A stretch of DNA of 64,000 nt from Azoarcus sp. L1K30. Its GTDB lineage: Bacteria; Pseudomonadota; Gammaproteobacteria; Burkholderiales; Rhodocyclaceae. The stretch covers positions 3,713,475 through 3,777,474 of the forward strand of contig NZ_JAGRRD010000001.1 in NCBI RefSeq assembly GCF_018122735.1, written 5' to 3'. The position numbers and the translations under genes were made by a program. Shown here in pieces: positions 25,316-34,207 of the stretch; the stretch's first letter is position 1; every line of letters begins with the position of its first letter. The notes under the pieces are model-generated. The model searched no databases and was not told where the DNA came from. It saw nothing but the letters and a program-made list of their open reading frames with translations.

Positions 25316-26109
25316 TGAGCACGGACACGATGCCCGCAACGCCGGGGGCGCTCGATTCCGCCGTGTGTTTCGGCGCGGTGGTGCATGAGCGTCACGCCGG
25401 CGCCCACAACCGTTTCGTCTACCCCACCGCATTCCTGCGTGTGCCGCTCGGCAGCGTCGAGACGCTGAACGTACCGCTGCTCGGTATCGATCGTTTCAAC
25501 GTGTTTTCCCTGCTGTGGCGCGATCACGGCCGGCGTGACGGCTCGCCCCTGCTGCCGTGGCTGCGGGAGATTCTCGAGCGTCACGACGTGGCCGAGGTGT
25601 GCGACGGCGAGGTGGTGCTGCAGACCATGCCGCGCATCGCCGGCTATGTGTTCAATCCGGTCAGTTTCTGGTTCTGTCACGACGCGTCGGGGCGCATCCG
25701 TGCCGTGCTCGCCGAAGTCAGCAACACTTTCGGCGAGCACCACAACTATCTGGTCCGCCACCCGGACGGCCGCCCCATCGTCACCGGCGACGAACTGCGT
25801 GCAAGCAAGGTGTTCCACGTTTCGCCGTTCCTGCCGCTTCGGGGGGAGTACCGATTCCGCTTCGAAGGCCGCGGAGCGGTGCATGCGGTTGCGATCGACT
25901 ACTGGGATGGTGGCGAACACCAGCTCACCACGCGTGTCGGCGGTCGCGCACAGGCATTGACCGGCACCGCAATGGGCAAATGGCTGCTGCGCTACCCCTT
26001 CATGACGCTGGGCGTTGTTGCCCGCATTCACTGGCAGGCCCTGCGGCTCGCACTCAAGCGTGTGAGCTTTCACCGCAAGCCCCAGCCCCCGATCGAGGAG
26101 ACGACCTGA
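25315..26109 (+). CDS. DUF1365 family protein, lipid operon
   Basis: Protein of 264 aa from ATG 25315, overlapping the upstream stop by 1 nt. The family signature is clear: FGAVVHERHAGAHNRFVYPTAFLRVPL near the start, then RIAGYVFNPVSFWFCHD and EVSNTFGEHHNYLV. DUF1365 has no assigned reaction, but is nearly always found between an FAD oxidoreductase and a fatty acid methyltransferase gene. It is therefore thought to act on the same lipid substrate. No signal peptide is seen. The stop overlaps the next start by 1 nt. Confidence 0.9.
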   Translation: MSTDTMPATPGALDSAVCFGAVVHERHAGAHNRFVYPTAFLRVPLGSVETLNVPLLGIDRFNVFSLLWRDHGRRDGSPLLPWLREILERHDVAEVCDGEVVLQTMPRIAGYVFNPVSFWFCHDASGRIRAVLAEVSNTFGEHHNYLVRHPDGRPIVTGDELRASKVFHVSPFLPLRGEYRFRFEGRGAVHAVAIDYWDGGEHQLTTRVGGRAQALTGTAMGKWLLRYPFMTLGVVARIHWQALRLALKRVSFHRKPQPPIEETT

Positions 26110-27338
26110 TGACTGTTGCCGACACTGCACTGCGCCCGTTGGCGCTCGAAACCCTCGGCAAGCTGCCGCGCCCCACCCGGCTGGCGCTCGAGATGCTCAA
26201 TCGCCTCGAAGGCGGCGCACTGGCCGTCGAGCTGCCAGACAACCGGCACCTGCGCCTGGGGCATGGTCCGCTGGTGGCGCATTTGCGCGTACGCGATCAT
26301 GCCGTATTCGACGAGGCCCTTGCACGTGGCGACATCGGCTTTGCCGAGAGCTATATGGACGGTGACTGGGACACCGAGGATCTGACGGGTTTGCTCACGC
26401 TTCTGTCGTCGAACCGGGCGCGGCTTCAGGACGCAATCTATGGCAGGGTCCTGCGTCTGATCAGGCATCGGCTGACCCACCTGCTGCGTGCCAATACCCG
26501 AACGGGTTCCCGGCGCAATATCGAGGCCCACTACGATCTCGGCAATGATTTCTACAGTCTTTGGCTGGACCCGGGCATGACATACTCCGCGGCCCTGTTC
26601 GCGTATCCCGACGAGAGCCTCGCAGCCGCTCAGCTGCGCAAGTACCGCCGCATCCTGCAGCAGCTTGCGCCACGACCGGGCCAGATCATTCTCGAAGTGG
26701 GTTGTGGCTGGGGCGGGTTCGCCGAAGTGGCGGCAACCGAGTTCGATTGCCGGGTACTGGGTATTACCCTGTCGCCATCACAACTGGCCTTTGCCCTCGA
26801 GCGTGCGATACGCGGCGGTTTTTCGGACCGGGTGCAGTTCGAACTGTGCGATTACCGCGACGTCAAGGGGCGCTACGATCATGTGGTGTCGATCGAAATG
26901 ATCGAGGCGGTGGGCGAGCGCTTCTGGCCGACCTATTTCGGCCAGCTGTCGGCCCTGCTCAAGCCGGGTGGGCGCTGCGTGGTGCAGTCGATCACCATTG
27001 CCGATCATCTTTTCGCACGCTACCGCCGGGGTACCGACTTCATTCAGCGCCATATCTTCCCCGGTGGCATGCTGCCTTGCCCGCAGTCGGTGCGCAGGCA
27101 GGCCGCGCGGGCCGGGCTCGAGATTGTGGACGACTTCGGTTTCGGGCCGGACTACGGACTGACGCTGGCGCGCTGGCGCGAAGCCTTCGATGCACGCGCG
27201 GCGGAGATTGCGGATCTGGGCTTTCCGCAGCGCTTCCTGCGCATGTGGCGCTTCTATCTCGCATACTGCGAGGCGGGATTCAGGGCCGGCGACATCGACG
27301 TTCGCCACTATACCTTCGCTCGTGCAGCAGGCCGTTGA
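26109..27338 (+). CDS. Cyclopropane-fatty-acyl-phospholipid synthase family methyltransferase
   Basis: SAM-dependent enzyme of 409 aa that adds a methylene or methyl group to unsaturated acyl chains of phospholipids. SAM motif I is ILEVGCGWGGFAE near residue 200. Upstream are HYDLGNDFYSLWLDPGMTYSAALF and downstream YDHVVSIEMIEAVGERFWPTYF and FIQRHIFPGG, all standard CFA synthase blocks. It could be a true cyclopropane synthase or one of the paralogues that C-methylate acyl chains, such as in furan fatty acid formation. Sequence alone does not decide. ATG 26109 overlaps the DUF1365 stop. Confidence 0.93.
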   Translation: MTVADTALRPLALETLGKLPRPTRLALEMLNRLEGGALAVELPDNRHLRLGHGPLVAHLRVRDHAVFDEALARGDIGFAESYMDGDWDTEDLTGLLTLLSSNRARLQDAIYGRVLRLIRHRLTHLLRANTRTGSRRNIEAHYDLGNDFYSLWLDPGMTYSAALFAYPDESLAAAQLRKYRRILQQLAPRPGQIILEVGCGWGGFAEVAATEFDCRVLGITLSPSQLAFALERAIRGGFSDRVQFELCDYRDVKGRYDHVVSIEMIEAVGERFWPTYFGQLSALLKPGGRCVVQSITIADHLFARYRRGTDFIQRHIFPGGMLPCPQSVRRQAARAGLEIVDDFGFGPDYGLTLARWREAFDARAAEIADLGFPQRFLRMWRFYLAYCEAGFRAGDIDVRHYTFARAAGR

Positions 27339-27341
27339 GCC

Positions 27342-27902
27342 ATGCGCATCACGGCCGCAATCCTGCTGAGTCTTGTGCTTTACGCCGGACAGGCAGGCGC
27401 GTCGCTGCCGGTTCCGTTGCCGGCAGCCGTGCTTGCCGACGCCAGGCAGGTGGCCGGCGAGCTGCGACCGCTGGGCAGCGGAGAAATGCGCTGGTTCGGC
27501 TTCAAGATCTACGATGCCGCACTGTGGGTGCCGGCTGGCGTCGGCTGGTCCACCGAGACGGTCTTCGCGCTCGCCATCCGTTATGCACGCGATATCGAGG
27601 GCGAGCGTCTGGTTGAAGCCACGCTGGACGAGATGCGGCGCATGGGCCTGGCTGAAGAGGCGCGCATCGCCCGATGGCGCGAGCCTCTGACACGAGCGCT
27701 GCCCTCCGTGGCCGTGGGCGATACGCTGGTCGGACTGTCCGTGCCGGACGGCGGCGCGCGTTTCTGGCACGACGGCAAGTCGACCGCGATACTGGAGGAC
27801 TCGGACCTCGCGCGCGCCTTCTTCGCGATCTGGCTCGACAGCCAGACCCGCGAACCGGCGCTGAGATTGAAGCTGCTGGGGCTCGAGCAGGTGTCGAGAT
27901 GA
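27342..27902 (+). CDS. Chalcone isomerase-like exported protein, lipid operon
   Basis: Protein of 186 aa with a signal peptide (ITAAILLSLVLYAGQAGA) and a chalcone-isomerase-like fold signature: GSGEMRWFGFKIYDAALWVP and a late SDLARAFFAIWLDSQT. Bacterial members are periplasmic and are related to fatty-acid-binding relatives of plant chalcone isomerase, so lipid binding is a reasonable guess. It starts 3 bp after the methyltransferase gene and its stop overlaps the next start (ATGA). Confidence 0.85.
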   Translation: MRITAAILLSLVLYAGQAGASLPVPLPAAVLADARQVAGELRPLGSGEMRWFGFKIYDAALWVPAGVGWSTETVFALAIRYARDIEGERLVEATLDEMRRMGLAEEARIARWREPLTRALPSVAVGDTLVGLSVPDGGARFWHDGKSTAILEDSDLARAFFAIWLDSQTREPALRLKLLGLEQVSR

Positions 27903-29188
27903 CGAACCTCGCGCCGGCATTTGGGCGCTCCGCAGTCGTTGCCTATGGTGCGCTCGGCCTGCCGCTGGCCTTTGCGGCGCTGCCACTCTATGTCTATGTG
28001 CCGCGGCTCTACGCAGACGGGCTGGGCCTGTCACTGGCCACGGTGGGACTGGTGTTGCTGGGCGTGCGCATTTTCGATGCAGTGTCGGATCCGCTGATCG
28101 GCTGGTTCAGCGACCGCCTGGCCGGACGCCGCATGCTGGTGCTGTCGGCCTTGCCGGTGCTTGCGCTGGGCATGGTCGGGCTGCTGAGGCCACCGCCTGA
28201 CGCAGGTGCCCTATGGCTGGGCGCGCTTGTGACGCTGGTGTCGGTCGCGTATTCAGTCGCGACGATTGCCTACAATGCCTGGGGCGCCGAAGTCGCGCCC
28301 ACCTCAGCCTTGCGCACGCGGGTGGTCGCCAGCAGAGAGGCCTTCGCGCTGTTTGGCGTGGTGCTTGCCGCGGCGCTTCCCGGGCTGCTGGCCGGGGGCG
28401 ATGAGTCGCGTGGGCTGGCGCGCTTGGCCTGGCTCTTCATCCCCATCCTGATCCTGTGCGGCGGGTGCACGCTGCTGCTCGCGCCGGCGGCCCCGCCCCG
28501 CGTGTGCAGGCGGCAAGCTGTGTTCGGAAGTCTGCGCGCTGCGCTGCGCTGTCGTCCGTTCTCCCGGTTGCTGATGGTATTCGCCGCCAATGGCATCGCT
28601 GCAGCCATTCCGTCCGCGACCGTGCTGTTCTTCGTCGCGGACGTGCTTCAGGCGCCGCAACTCGCCGGCCTGTTTCTGGTGCTCTACTTCTTCAGCGCGG
28701 CACTGAGCCTTCCGGGATGGGCGGCCGTGTCCTTACGCGTTGGGAAACTGCGTGCATGGCTGGCCGGGATGGTGCTCGCGATTGCGGTCTTTGTCTGGGC
28801 CAGCCTGCTCGGGGCCGGAGAAACCACCGCCTACGCGCTGATCTGCATCCTGTCCGGGGTGGCGCTCGGCGCAGACCTCGCGCTGCCGCCGTCTCTGCTT
28901 GCCGACCTGCTGGCACGTGACGAGGAGGATGGGCAGGCCCGCGCCGGCGCATGGTTCGGGTGGTGGAACTTCGTCACCAAGGCAAATCTCGCGCTCGCGG
29001 CCGGGCTTGCGTTGCCTCTGCTGGGCGGCCTGGGCTATGAACCCGGCACCCGCAGTGCCGATGCACTGGCGGCGCTGACACTCGTGTATGCGCTGGTTCC
29101 GGTTGGGCTGAAATGCCTCGCCATCATGCTGCTTTGGCACTGGCGCGACACCGTAGATCCGTATTTCCGCACTGGAGAAACCGTGTGA
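27899..29188 (+). CDS. MFS/GPH-type transporter, lipid operon
   Basis: Polytopic membrane protein of 429 aa, about 12 hydrophobic segments. The motif DAVSDPLIGWFSDR after helix 2 is typical of the glycoside-pentoside-hexuronide (MelB-like) branch of the major facilitator superfamily. The later LADLLARDEEDGQARAGAWFGWWNFVTKANLALAAGLALP region also fits. Transport of a lipid precursor or product is plausible from context only. ATG 27899 overlaps the upstream stop by 4 nt, and the stop overlaps the next start. Confidence 0.87.
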   Translation: MTNLAPAFGRSAVVAYGALGLPLAFAALPLYVYVPRLYADGLGLSLATVGLVLLGVRIFDAVSDPLIGWFSDRLAGRRMLVLSALPVLALGMVGLLRPPPDAGALWLGALVTLVSVAYSVATIAYNAWGAEVAPTSALRTRVVASREAFALFGVVLAAALPGLLAGGDESRGLARLAWLFIPILILCGGCTLLLAPAAPPRVCRRQAVFGSLRAALRCRPFSRLLMVFAANGIAAAIPSATVLFFVADVLQAPQLAGLFLVLYFFSAALSLPGWAAVSLRVGKLRAWLAGMVLAIAVFVWASLLGAGETTAYALICILSGVALGADLALPPSLLADLLARDEEDGQARAGAWFGWWNFVTKANLALAAGLALPLLGGLGYEPGTRSADALAALTLVYALVPVGLKCLAIMLLWHWRDTVDPYFRTGETV

Positions 29189-29721
29189 TGAAAAAACGCC
29201 TGTTGCTTCTTACCGGGCTGTTGGCGCTGGCCGGCTGCACATCCGTCGATATCGAGGCGTATCGCAACACCACGCCCGAGCTCGATCTGCGAAGTTATTT
29301 CAACGGCACACTCGATGCGCACGGGATGTTCCAGAATCGCTCCGGCGAGGTGGTGAAGCGTTTTCACGTATTGATCGAGGCGAGCTGGAAGGGCGATGTG
29401 GGTACGCTGGACGAACGCTTCACCTATGCCGACGGCAGCACACAGCGACGCGTGTGGACCATTACCCGTCACAGCGCCCAAGCCTATGTCGGCACCGCGG
29501 ATGACGTCGTCGGTGAAGCGCGTGGCGAGGCTCGCGGCAACGCCCTGCGCTGGCGCTACGTGATGGCGCTGCCGGTCGATGGCAAGGTGTACAACGTCGA
29601 CTTCGACGACTGGATGTTCCTGATGGACGACAGGGTCATGCTCAATCGTTCGGTCATGAGCAAGTGGGGCGTGAGGCTGGGCGAGGTGACGCTGTCCTTC
29701 TACAAACGGACAGCGCGATGA
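29188..29721 (+). CDS. DUF3833 family lipoprotein, lipid operon
   Basis: Protein of 177 aa with a lipoprotein signal, LLALAGC, the cysteine at about residue 17. The mature part has the DUF3833 signature: ELDLRSYFNGTLDAHGMFQNRSG near the start and DFDDWMFLMDDRVMLNRSVMSKWG near the end. The beta-rich domain suggests ligand binding at the outer membrane; no reaction is known. The ATG overlaps the transporter stop by 1 nt, and the stop overlaps the SDR start by 4 nt. Confidence 0.87.
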   Translation: MKKRLLLLTGLLALAGCTSVDIEAYRNTTPELDLRSYFNGTLDAHGMFQNRSGEVVKRFHVLIEASWKGDVGTLDERFTYADGSTQRRVWTITRHSAQAYVGTADDVVGEARGEARGNALRWRYVMALPVDGKVYNVDFDDWMFLMDDRVMLNRSVMSKWGVRLGEVTLSFYKRTAR

Positions 29722-30512
29722 ACCCGTTCGTCCCCCTGAATCCGCCGATTCGTGACTGGCGCGGCCTGCGTGTATGGCTGGTCGGTGCATCCACCGGTAT
29801 CGGCGCGGCACTCGCGCGCAGGCTGTCCGCTCACGGGGCACGGGTGGCCCTGTCGGCGCGTGGCCGCGACCGTCTGGAGACGCTCGCGGCCGAATGTGCC
29901 GACGGTGCGGAGGTGATCGTGGTGCCGATGGATGTCACCTGTGCCGACGATTTCGTGCGCACGCGCGATCATCTGCTCGCGCAATGGGGGGCGATCGACC
30001 TGGTCGTACTCAACGCCGGCACCTATCAGCCGCTGCGGGCATGGGAGCTGACGCCGCAGCGTATCCGCGACACGCTCGACGTCAATCTGCTCGGGGTCAT
30101 GGATGGTGTCGCGGCGGTCGTGCCGACGATGCTCGAGCACGGCCACGGCGCCATTGCAATCGTGGCGTCGGTGGCGGGGTATGGCGGACTGCCCAACGCG
30201 GTGACCTACGGGCCGTCGAAAGCGGCCTTGATCAATTTTGCTGAAACGCTTTATCTCGACCTTGCTCCGCGCGGGCTCGGCGTGCACCTGATCTGCCCCG
30301 GCTTCGTGGCCACGCCACTGACGGCGCAGAACGAGTTCCACATGCCGGCGCTGATCTCGGCCGAAAAGGCGGCCGAATACATGGTTTCGGGTCTGGCGCG
30401 TGGCGCGTTCGAGATCCACTTCCCCAGGCGTTTCACCCGCATTCTCAAGCTGCTGCAGTGCATGCCACGGCGCCTGTATTTTCCGCTGATCGGACGCGCG
30501 ACGGGGCTGTGA
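29718..30512 (+). CDS. Short-chain dehydrogenase/reductase, lipid operon
   Basis: NAD(P)-dependent SDR of 264 aa. The cofactor motif is VGASTGIGAALA. The NAG motif is VVLNAGTY. The catalytic triad is Ser in IVASVAGYGG and the Y-x3-K in VTYGPSKAALINF. The C-terminal part (RFTRILKLLQCMPRRLYFPLIG) is basic and hydrophobic, so peripheral membrane contact is likely. The substrate is unknown. ATG 29718 overlaps the upstream stop. Confidence 0.9.
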   Translation: MNPFVPLNPPIRDWRGLRVWLVGASTGIGAALARRLSAHGARVALSARGRDRLETLAAECADGAEVIVVPMDVTCADDFVRTRDHLLAQWGAIDLVVLNAGTYQPLRAWELTPQRIRDTLDVNLLGVMDGVAAVVPTMLEHGHGAIAIVASVAGYGGLPNAVTYGPSKAALINFAETLYLDLAPRGLGVHLICPGFVATPLTAQNEFHMPALISAEKAAEYMVSGLARGAFEIHFPRRFTRILKLLQCMPRRLYFPLIGRATGL

Positions 30513-30952
30513 TGAAGCCTTTCGACGTTGCCGCCGCTGCCCGCAATGTGGCGACATTCTATGAACATCTTTCACCCGCAGCCTTGCCCCGGATCGGCAC
30601 ATTCTATGCTGACGATGCGCGCTTCAAGGATCCGTTCAACGATGTTCGGGGACTGTCCGTCATTACCCGGATTTTCGAGCACATGTTCGAAACCGTGGAG
30701 GCGCCGCGCTTTGTCGTGAATACATTGATCGCCGAAGGACAGCAGGCCATGCTCGGTTGGACGTTTCATCTGAGGCTGCGTGGCCGCGCCCTTGTGATTC
30801 AGGGTGTCAGCCACCTCTGTTTCAATGCGCAGGGACAGATCGTGACGCACCGCGACTATTGGGACGCGGCCGAAGAGTTGTATGCGCAATTGCCCATTGT
30901 GGGCCGCCTGATGCGTCTTCTGCAGCGCAGATTGTCTGCCGGCGGGGGCTGA
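30512..30952 (+). CDS. NTF2-like (SnoaL) family protein, end of the lipid operon
   Basis: Protein of 146 aa with the cone-shaped NTF2/SnoaL fold signature: an early helix (ARNVATFYEHL), ARFKDPFNDVRG in the pocket region, and GQIVTHRDYWDAAEELY. Members are isomerases, cyclases or ligand binders. The ATG overlaps the SDR stop by 1 nt. This is the last gene of the coupled chain; about 200 bp without genes follow before coxB. Confidence 0.85.
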   Translation: MKPFDVAAAARNVATFYEHLSPAALPRIGTFYADDARFKDPFNDVRGLSVITRIFEHMFETVEAPRFVVNTLIAEGQQAMLGWTFHLRLRGRALVIQGVSHLCFNAQGQIVTHRDYWDAAEELYAQLPIVGRLMRLLQRRLSAGGG

Positions 30953-31058
30953 AGGCGTCGTTGTTGGCATGCACCAAAGACGGATGAGGGAAAACCCCCA
31001 GTCTGCGTCGAAATGCCTTTTCCGATGCGGCATCTATCATTTATTGCGATGCAATATA

Positions 31059-31072
31059 TTGATATTTGTCAA
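31059..31072. promoter_or_regulatory. FNR/Anr-type box before the cox cluster
   Basis: TTGAT-ATTT-GTCAA matches the FNR/Anr consensus TTGAT-N4-ATCAA at 9 of 10 defined positions. It sits in an AT-rich stretch 79 bp before coxB. Oxygen-dependent repression of an aa3/caa3 oxidase is known in other proteobacteria, which fits. Confidence 0.65.
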
Positions 31073-31150
31073 ATAAGTATGTTGCGGCCCTGAATTTCGC
31101 TGTGGCACCATCGATCCACCTGCTCATCGCGTTCATTGCTGGGGGTCGAC

Positions 31151-32281
31151 ATGGGTTTTGCCAGTCGTATTGCAGGCGTCCTGCCTCTCTTCGGGTACGT
31201 TTCCGGCGTATTCGCACAGGATGTGCCCAGCCGTTACAACCTGCAGCAGCCCGTTACCCGCATCGCAACCGAGATCTACAGCATGCATACGCTGATGCTG
31301 ATCATCTGCCTGGTGATCTTCATCGCGGTATTCGGCGTGATGTTCTGGTCCGTCATCCACCACCGCAAGTCGCGCGGCGCCGTGGCAGCCAATTTTCACG
31401 AGAATACCGCCGTGGAAATCGCGTGGACGGTGGTGCCGGTATTGATCCTGCTCGGCATGGCTTGGCCGGCCACCAAGACCGTGATTGCGATGAAGGATAC
31501 GTCCAATCCGGACATCACGATCAAGGCCACCGGTTACCAGTGGAAATGGGGCTACGACTACCTGCAGGGCGAGGGCGAGGGCATCCGCTTCCTGTCGGGG
31601 CTGTCGACGCCGCGGGCGCAGATCAAGGGGGCCGAGCAAAAGGGCGATGCCTACCTGCTCGAGGTCGACAACCCGCTTGTGGTGCCGGTGGGAAAGAAGA
31701 TCCGGGTGCTGGTGACGGCGGCCGATGTCATCCACTCGTGGTGGATGCCCGCGTTTGGGGTCAAGCAGGACGGAATTCCCGGCTTCATCCGCGACACCTG
31801 GTTCGCCGCCGACAAGGAAGGTGTCTATCGCGGTAACTGTGCCGAGCTGTGCGGCAAGGATCATGGCTTCATGCCGATCGAAGTTCATGTGGTGTCGGCG
31901 GAGAAGTACGCCGAATGGGTCAAGTCGAAACAAGCGCAGACGTCGTCGGCTGCAGCAGATGACGGCCGTGAGTGGGCACTGGCGGAGCTGGTCGATCGCG
32001 GCGAAAAAGTCTTCGCTGCGAATTGCGCCGCATGCCACCAGGCCGATGGCAAGGGACTGCCCCCGGCCTTTCCGCCGCTCGACGGCTCTCCGGTGGTCAA
32101 TGGCGACAAGGCGGCCCAGATCCAGGTGGTGTTGAAGGGGCGCTCGGGTACCGCCATGGCGGCCTTCGGCGAGCAACTGCCGGATGCGGATATCGCTGCG
32201 GTGATTACCTATACCCGGAATGCCTGGGGTAACAAGACGGGCGAGGCGGTGCAGCCGGCGGAGATTGTGGCCGGGCGATGA
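31151..32281 (+). CDS. coxB: Cytochrome c oxidase subunit II with fused cytochrome c domain (caa3 type)
   Basis: Subunit II of 376 aa with a signal segment and two transmembrane helices (about 45-110). The CuA domain has VIHSWWMPAFGVK and the copper ligands in CAELCGKDHGFMPIE. After residue ~285 comes a class I cytochrome c domain with the heme site NCAACHQADG and a distal Met in the GTAMAAFG region. It accepts electrons from cytochrome c and passes them to subunit I. ATG 31151 is preferred over the upstream TTG. It is the first gene of the cox cluster. Confidence 0.96.
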   Translation: MGFASRIAGVLPLFGYVSGVFAQDVPSRYNLQQPVTRIATEIYSMHTLMLIICLVIFIAVFGVMFWSVIHHRKSRGAVAANFHENTAVEIAWTVVPVLILLGMAWPATKTVIAMKDTSNPDITIKATGYQWKWGYDYLQGEGEGIRFLSGLSTPRAQIKGAEQKGDAYLLEVDNPLVVPVGKKIRVLVTAADVIHSWWMPAFGVKQDGIPGFIRDTWFAADKEGVYRGNCAELCGKDHGFMPIEVHVVSAEKYAEWVKSKQAQTSSAAADDGREWALAELVDRGEKVFAANCAACHQADGKGLPPAFPPLDGSPVVNGDKAAQIQVVLKGRSGTAMAAFGEQLPDADIAAVITYTRNAWGNKTGEAVQPAEIVAGR

Positions 32282-32404
32282 TGCCGATCGCCCGATGACG
32301 GGATCGAGCGGGGGGCCTGCCCCCTTTCTGAAGTGTGCCGGGTGCGTGATCAGGCCCGGCGGCAAGCTTGTGTCGTCGGATGGACGACAACTGGAGGCGT
32401 GCGC

Positions 32405-34003
32405 ATGACTGCCCTGACTCACGATCGGATCGGAGCCCACCCCCCGCATGAGCACGCGCACGGTCCGACTGGCCTGATGCGCTGGGTCACGACGACCAAT
32501 CACAAGGACATCGGAACGATGTACCTGATCTTCAGCTTCATCATGTTCCTCTCCGGAGGGGTGATGGCGCTGACGATTCGGGCCGAGCTGTTCAAGCCCG
32601 GACTGCAGGTAGTCGAGCCCGAATTCTTCAATCAGCTCACCACCATGCATGGGCTGGTGATGGTCTTCGGCGCGATCATGCCGGCCTTCGTCGGCTTCGC
32701 CAACTGGATGATCCCGCTCATGATCGGGGCCAGCGACATGGCTTTCGCGCGCATGAACAACTGGAGCTTCTGGCTCCTGCCGCCGGCGGCCATCCTGCTG
32801 CTGGGCTCGTTCTTCGTGCCCGGCGGCGCGACCGCTGCCGGATGGACGCTGTACGCGCCGCTGTCGGTGCAGATGGGCATGGGGATGGATCTGGCGATCT
32901 TCGCCATCCACATCATGGGGGTGAGCTCGATCATGGGGGCGATCAACATCGTCGTCACCATCCTCAACATGCGTGCGCCCGGCATGAACATGATGCGGAT
33001 GCCGCTGTTCTGCTGGACATGGCTGATTACAGCCTATCTGCTGATTGCGGTGATGCCGGTGCTGGCCGGTGCGGTGACCATGATCCTGACCGATCGCCAC
33101 TTCGGTACCAGTTTCTTCAACGCTGCGGGAGGCGGCGATCCGGTGATGTACCAGCATATTTTCTGGTTCTTCGGGCATCCCGAGGTCTACATCATGATCC
33201 TGCCGGCGTTCGGCATCGTCAGCCAGATCATCCCCACCTTCTCGCGCAAGCCCCTGTTCGGCTATGCGTCGATGGTCTACGCGACGGCCTCGATCGCGAT
33301 CCTGTCCTTCACCGTGTGGGCGCATCACATGTTCACCACCGGTATGCCGGCGGTCGGACAGCTGTTCTTCATGTACGCCACCATGCTGATTGCGGTGCCG
33401 ACCGGGGTGAAGGTGTTCAACTGGGTGGCGACCATGTGGCGCGGCTCGCTCAGTTTCGAGACGCCGATGCTGTGGGCCACTGGATTCATCTTCGTGTTCA
33501 CGATGGGTGGATTCACCGGGCTGATCTGCGCCATTGCACCCATCGACATCCAGCTTCAGGACACCTACTACGTTGTTGCCCACTTCCACTATGTGCTGGT
33601 GGCGGGCTCCCTGTTCGCGTTGTTTGCCGGTGCCTATTACTGGCTGCCGAAATGGACCGGCCACATGCCCAATGAATTCATCGGGAAGCTGCACTTCTGG
33701 TGCTCGATGGTGTTCTTCAACATCACCTTTTTCCCCATGCACTTTCTCGGCCTGGCGGGGATGCCGCGGCGGATTCCGGATTACGCGCTACAGTTTGCCG
33801 ATTTCAATGCGATGGCCTCGATCGGTGCATTCGGATTCGGCCTGTCGCAACTGATCTTCCTGGTCGCCGTGGTGAAGTGCATCCGCGGCGGCAAGCAGGC
33901 GGCGGCGCAGTCGTGGGAAGGTGCGGAAGGGCTGGAGTGGACGGTGCCGTCTCCGGCGCCGCATCACACCTTCGAGGATGCACCGGTGCTGGCCAGAACA
34001 TGA
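32405..34003 (+). CDS. ctaD: Cytochrome c oxidase subunit I
   Basis: Catalytic heme-copper subunit of 532 aa with about 12 helices. The CuB/cross-link motif GHPEVYI, the CuB histidines in VWAHHMFTTG and the heme ligands in VAHFHYVLV are intact. GHPEVY contains the Tyr that marks A-type oxidases with the D and K channels. ATG 32405 follows GGAGG. It reduces oxygen to water while pumping protons. It follows coxB by about 120 bp. Confidence 0.97.
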   Translation: MTALTHDRIGAHPPHEHAHGPTGLMRWVTTTNHKDIGTMYLIFSFIMFLSGGVMALTIRAELFKPGLQVVEPEFFNQLTTMHGLVMVFGAIMPAFVGFANWMIPLMIGASDMAFARMNNWSFWLLPPAAILLLGSFFVPGGATAAGWTLYAPLSVQMGMGMDLAIFAIHIMGVSSIMGAINIVVTILNMRAPGMNMMRMPLFCWTWLITAYLLIAVMPVLAGAVTMILTDRHFGTSFFNAAGGGDPVMYQHIFWFFGHPEVYIMILPAFGIVSQIIPTFSRKPLFGYASMVYATASIAILSFTVWAHHMFTTGMPAVGQLFFMYATMLIAVPTGVKVFNWVATMWRGSLSFETPMLWATGFIFVFTMGGFTGLICAIAPIDIQLQDTYYVVAHFHYVLVAGSLFALFAGAYYWLPKWTGHMPNEFIGKLHFWCSMVFFNITFFPMHFLGLAGMPRRIPDYALQFADFNAMASIGAFGFGLSQLIFLVAVVKCIRGGKQAAAQSWEGAEGLEWTVPSPAPHHTFEDAPVLART

Positions 34004-34093
34004 ATGGCGTTGTAGCGAGAGCGGGGCGGAGCGGAGAGCCGGGAGAGGGCAGGCTTCGCCCCATCCTCTCATGGTGGCGGACAAGGTGAGATG

Positions 34094-34207
34094 ATGACCC
34101 GTGGCGATCGACGTGGCGCGAACCTGCGCACCGGGCTCATCCTGGCCGGTGTCGCGCTGCTCTTTTTCGCGCTCGTGATCATCAAGTACAAGGTGTTTGG
34201 GCAATGA
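34094..34207 (+). CDS. Cytochrome oxidase small assembly protein (37 aa)
   Basis: Tiny gene with a ribosome-binding site (AAGGTG) 5 nt before ATG 34094; ATG 34091 is also possible. The product has a basic start (TRGDRRGANLRTG), one transmembrane helix (LILAGVALLFFALVIIKY) and a short tail. Its stop overlaps the ctaG start (ATGA). Betaproteobacterial cox clusters usually carry such a peptide between ctaD and ctaG. Its exact role is unknown. Confidence 0.82.
   Translation: MTRGDRRGANLRTGLILAGVALLFFALVIIKYKVFGQ

Noticed and set aside
31133-33742. Minus-strand open frame of 869 aa
   Set aside because: It is the antisense of coxB and ctaD, histidine/arginine/aspartate-rich with no family motifs. 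Long antisense frames are expected in GC-rich DNA.
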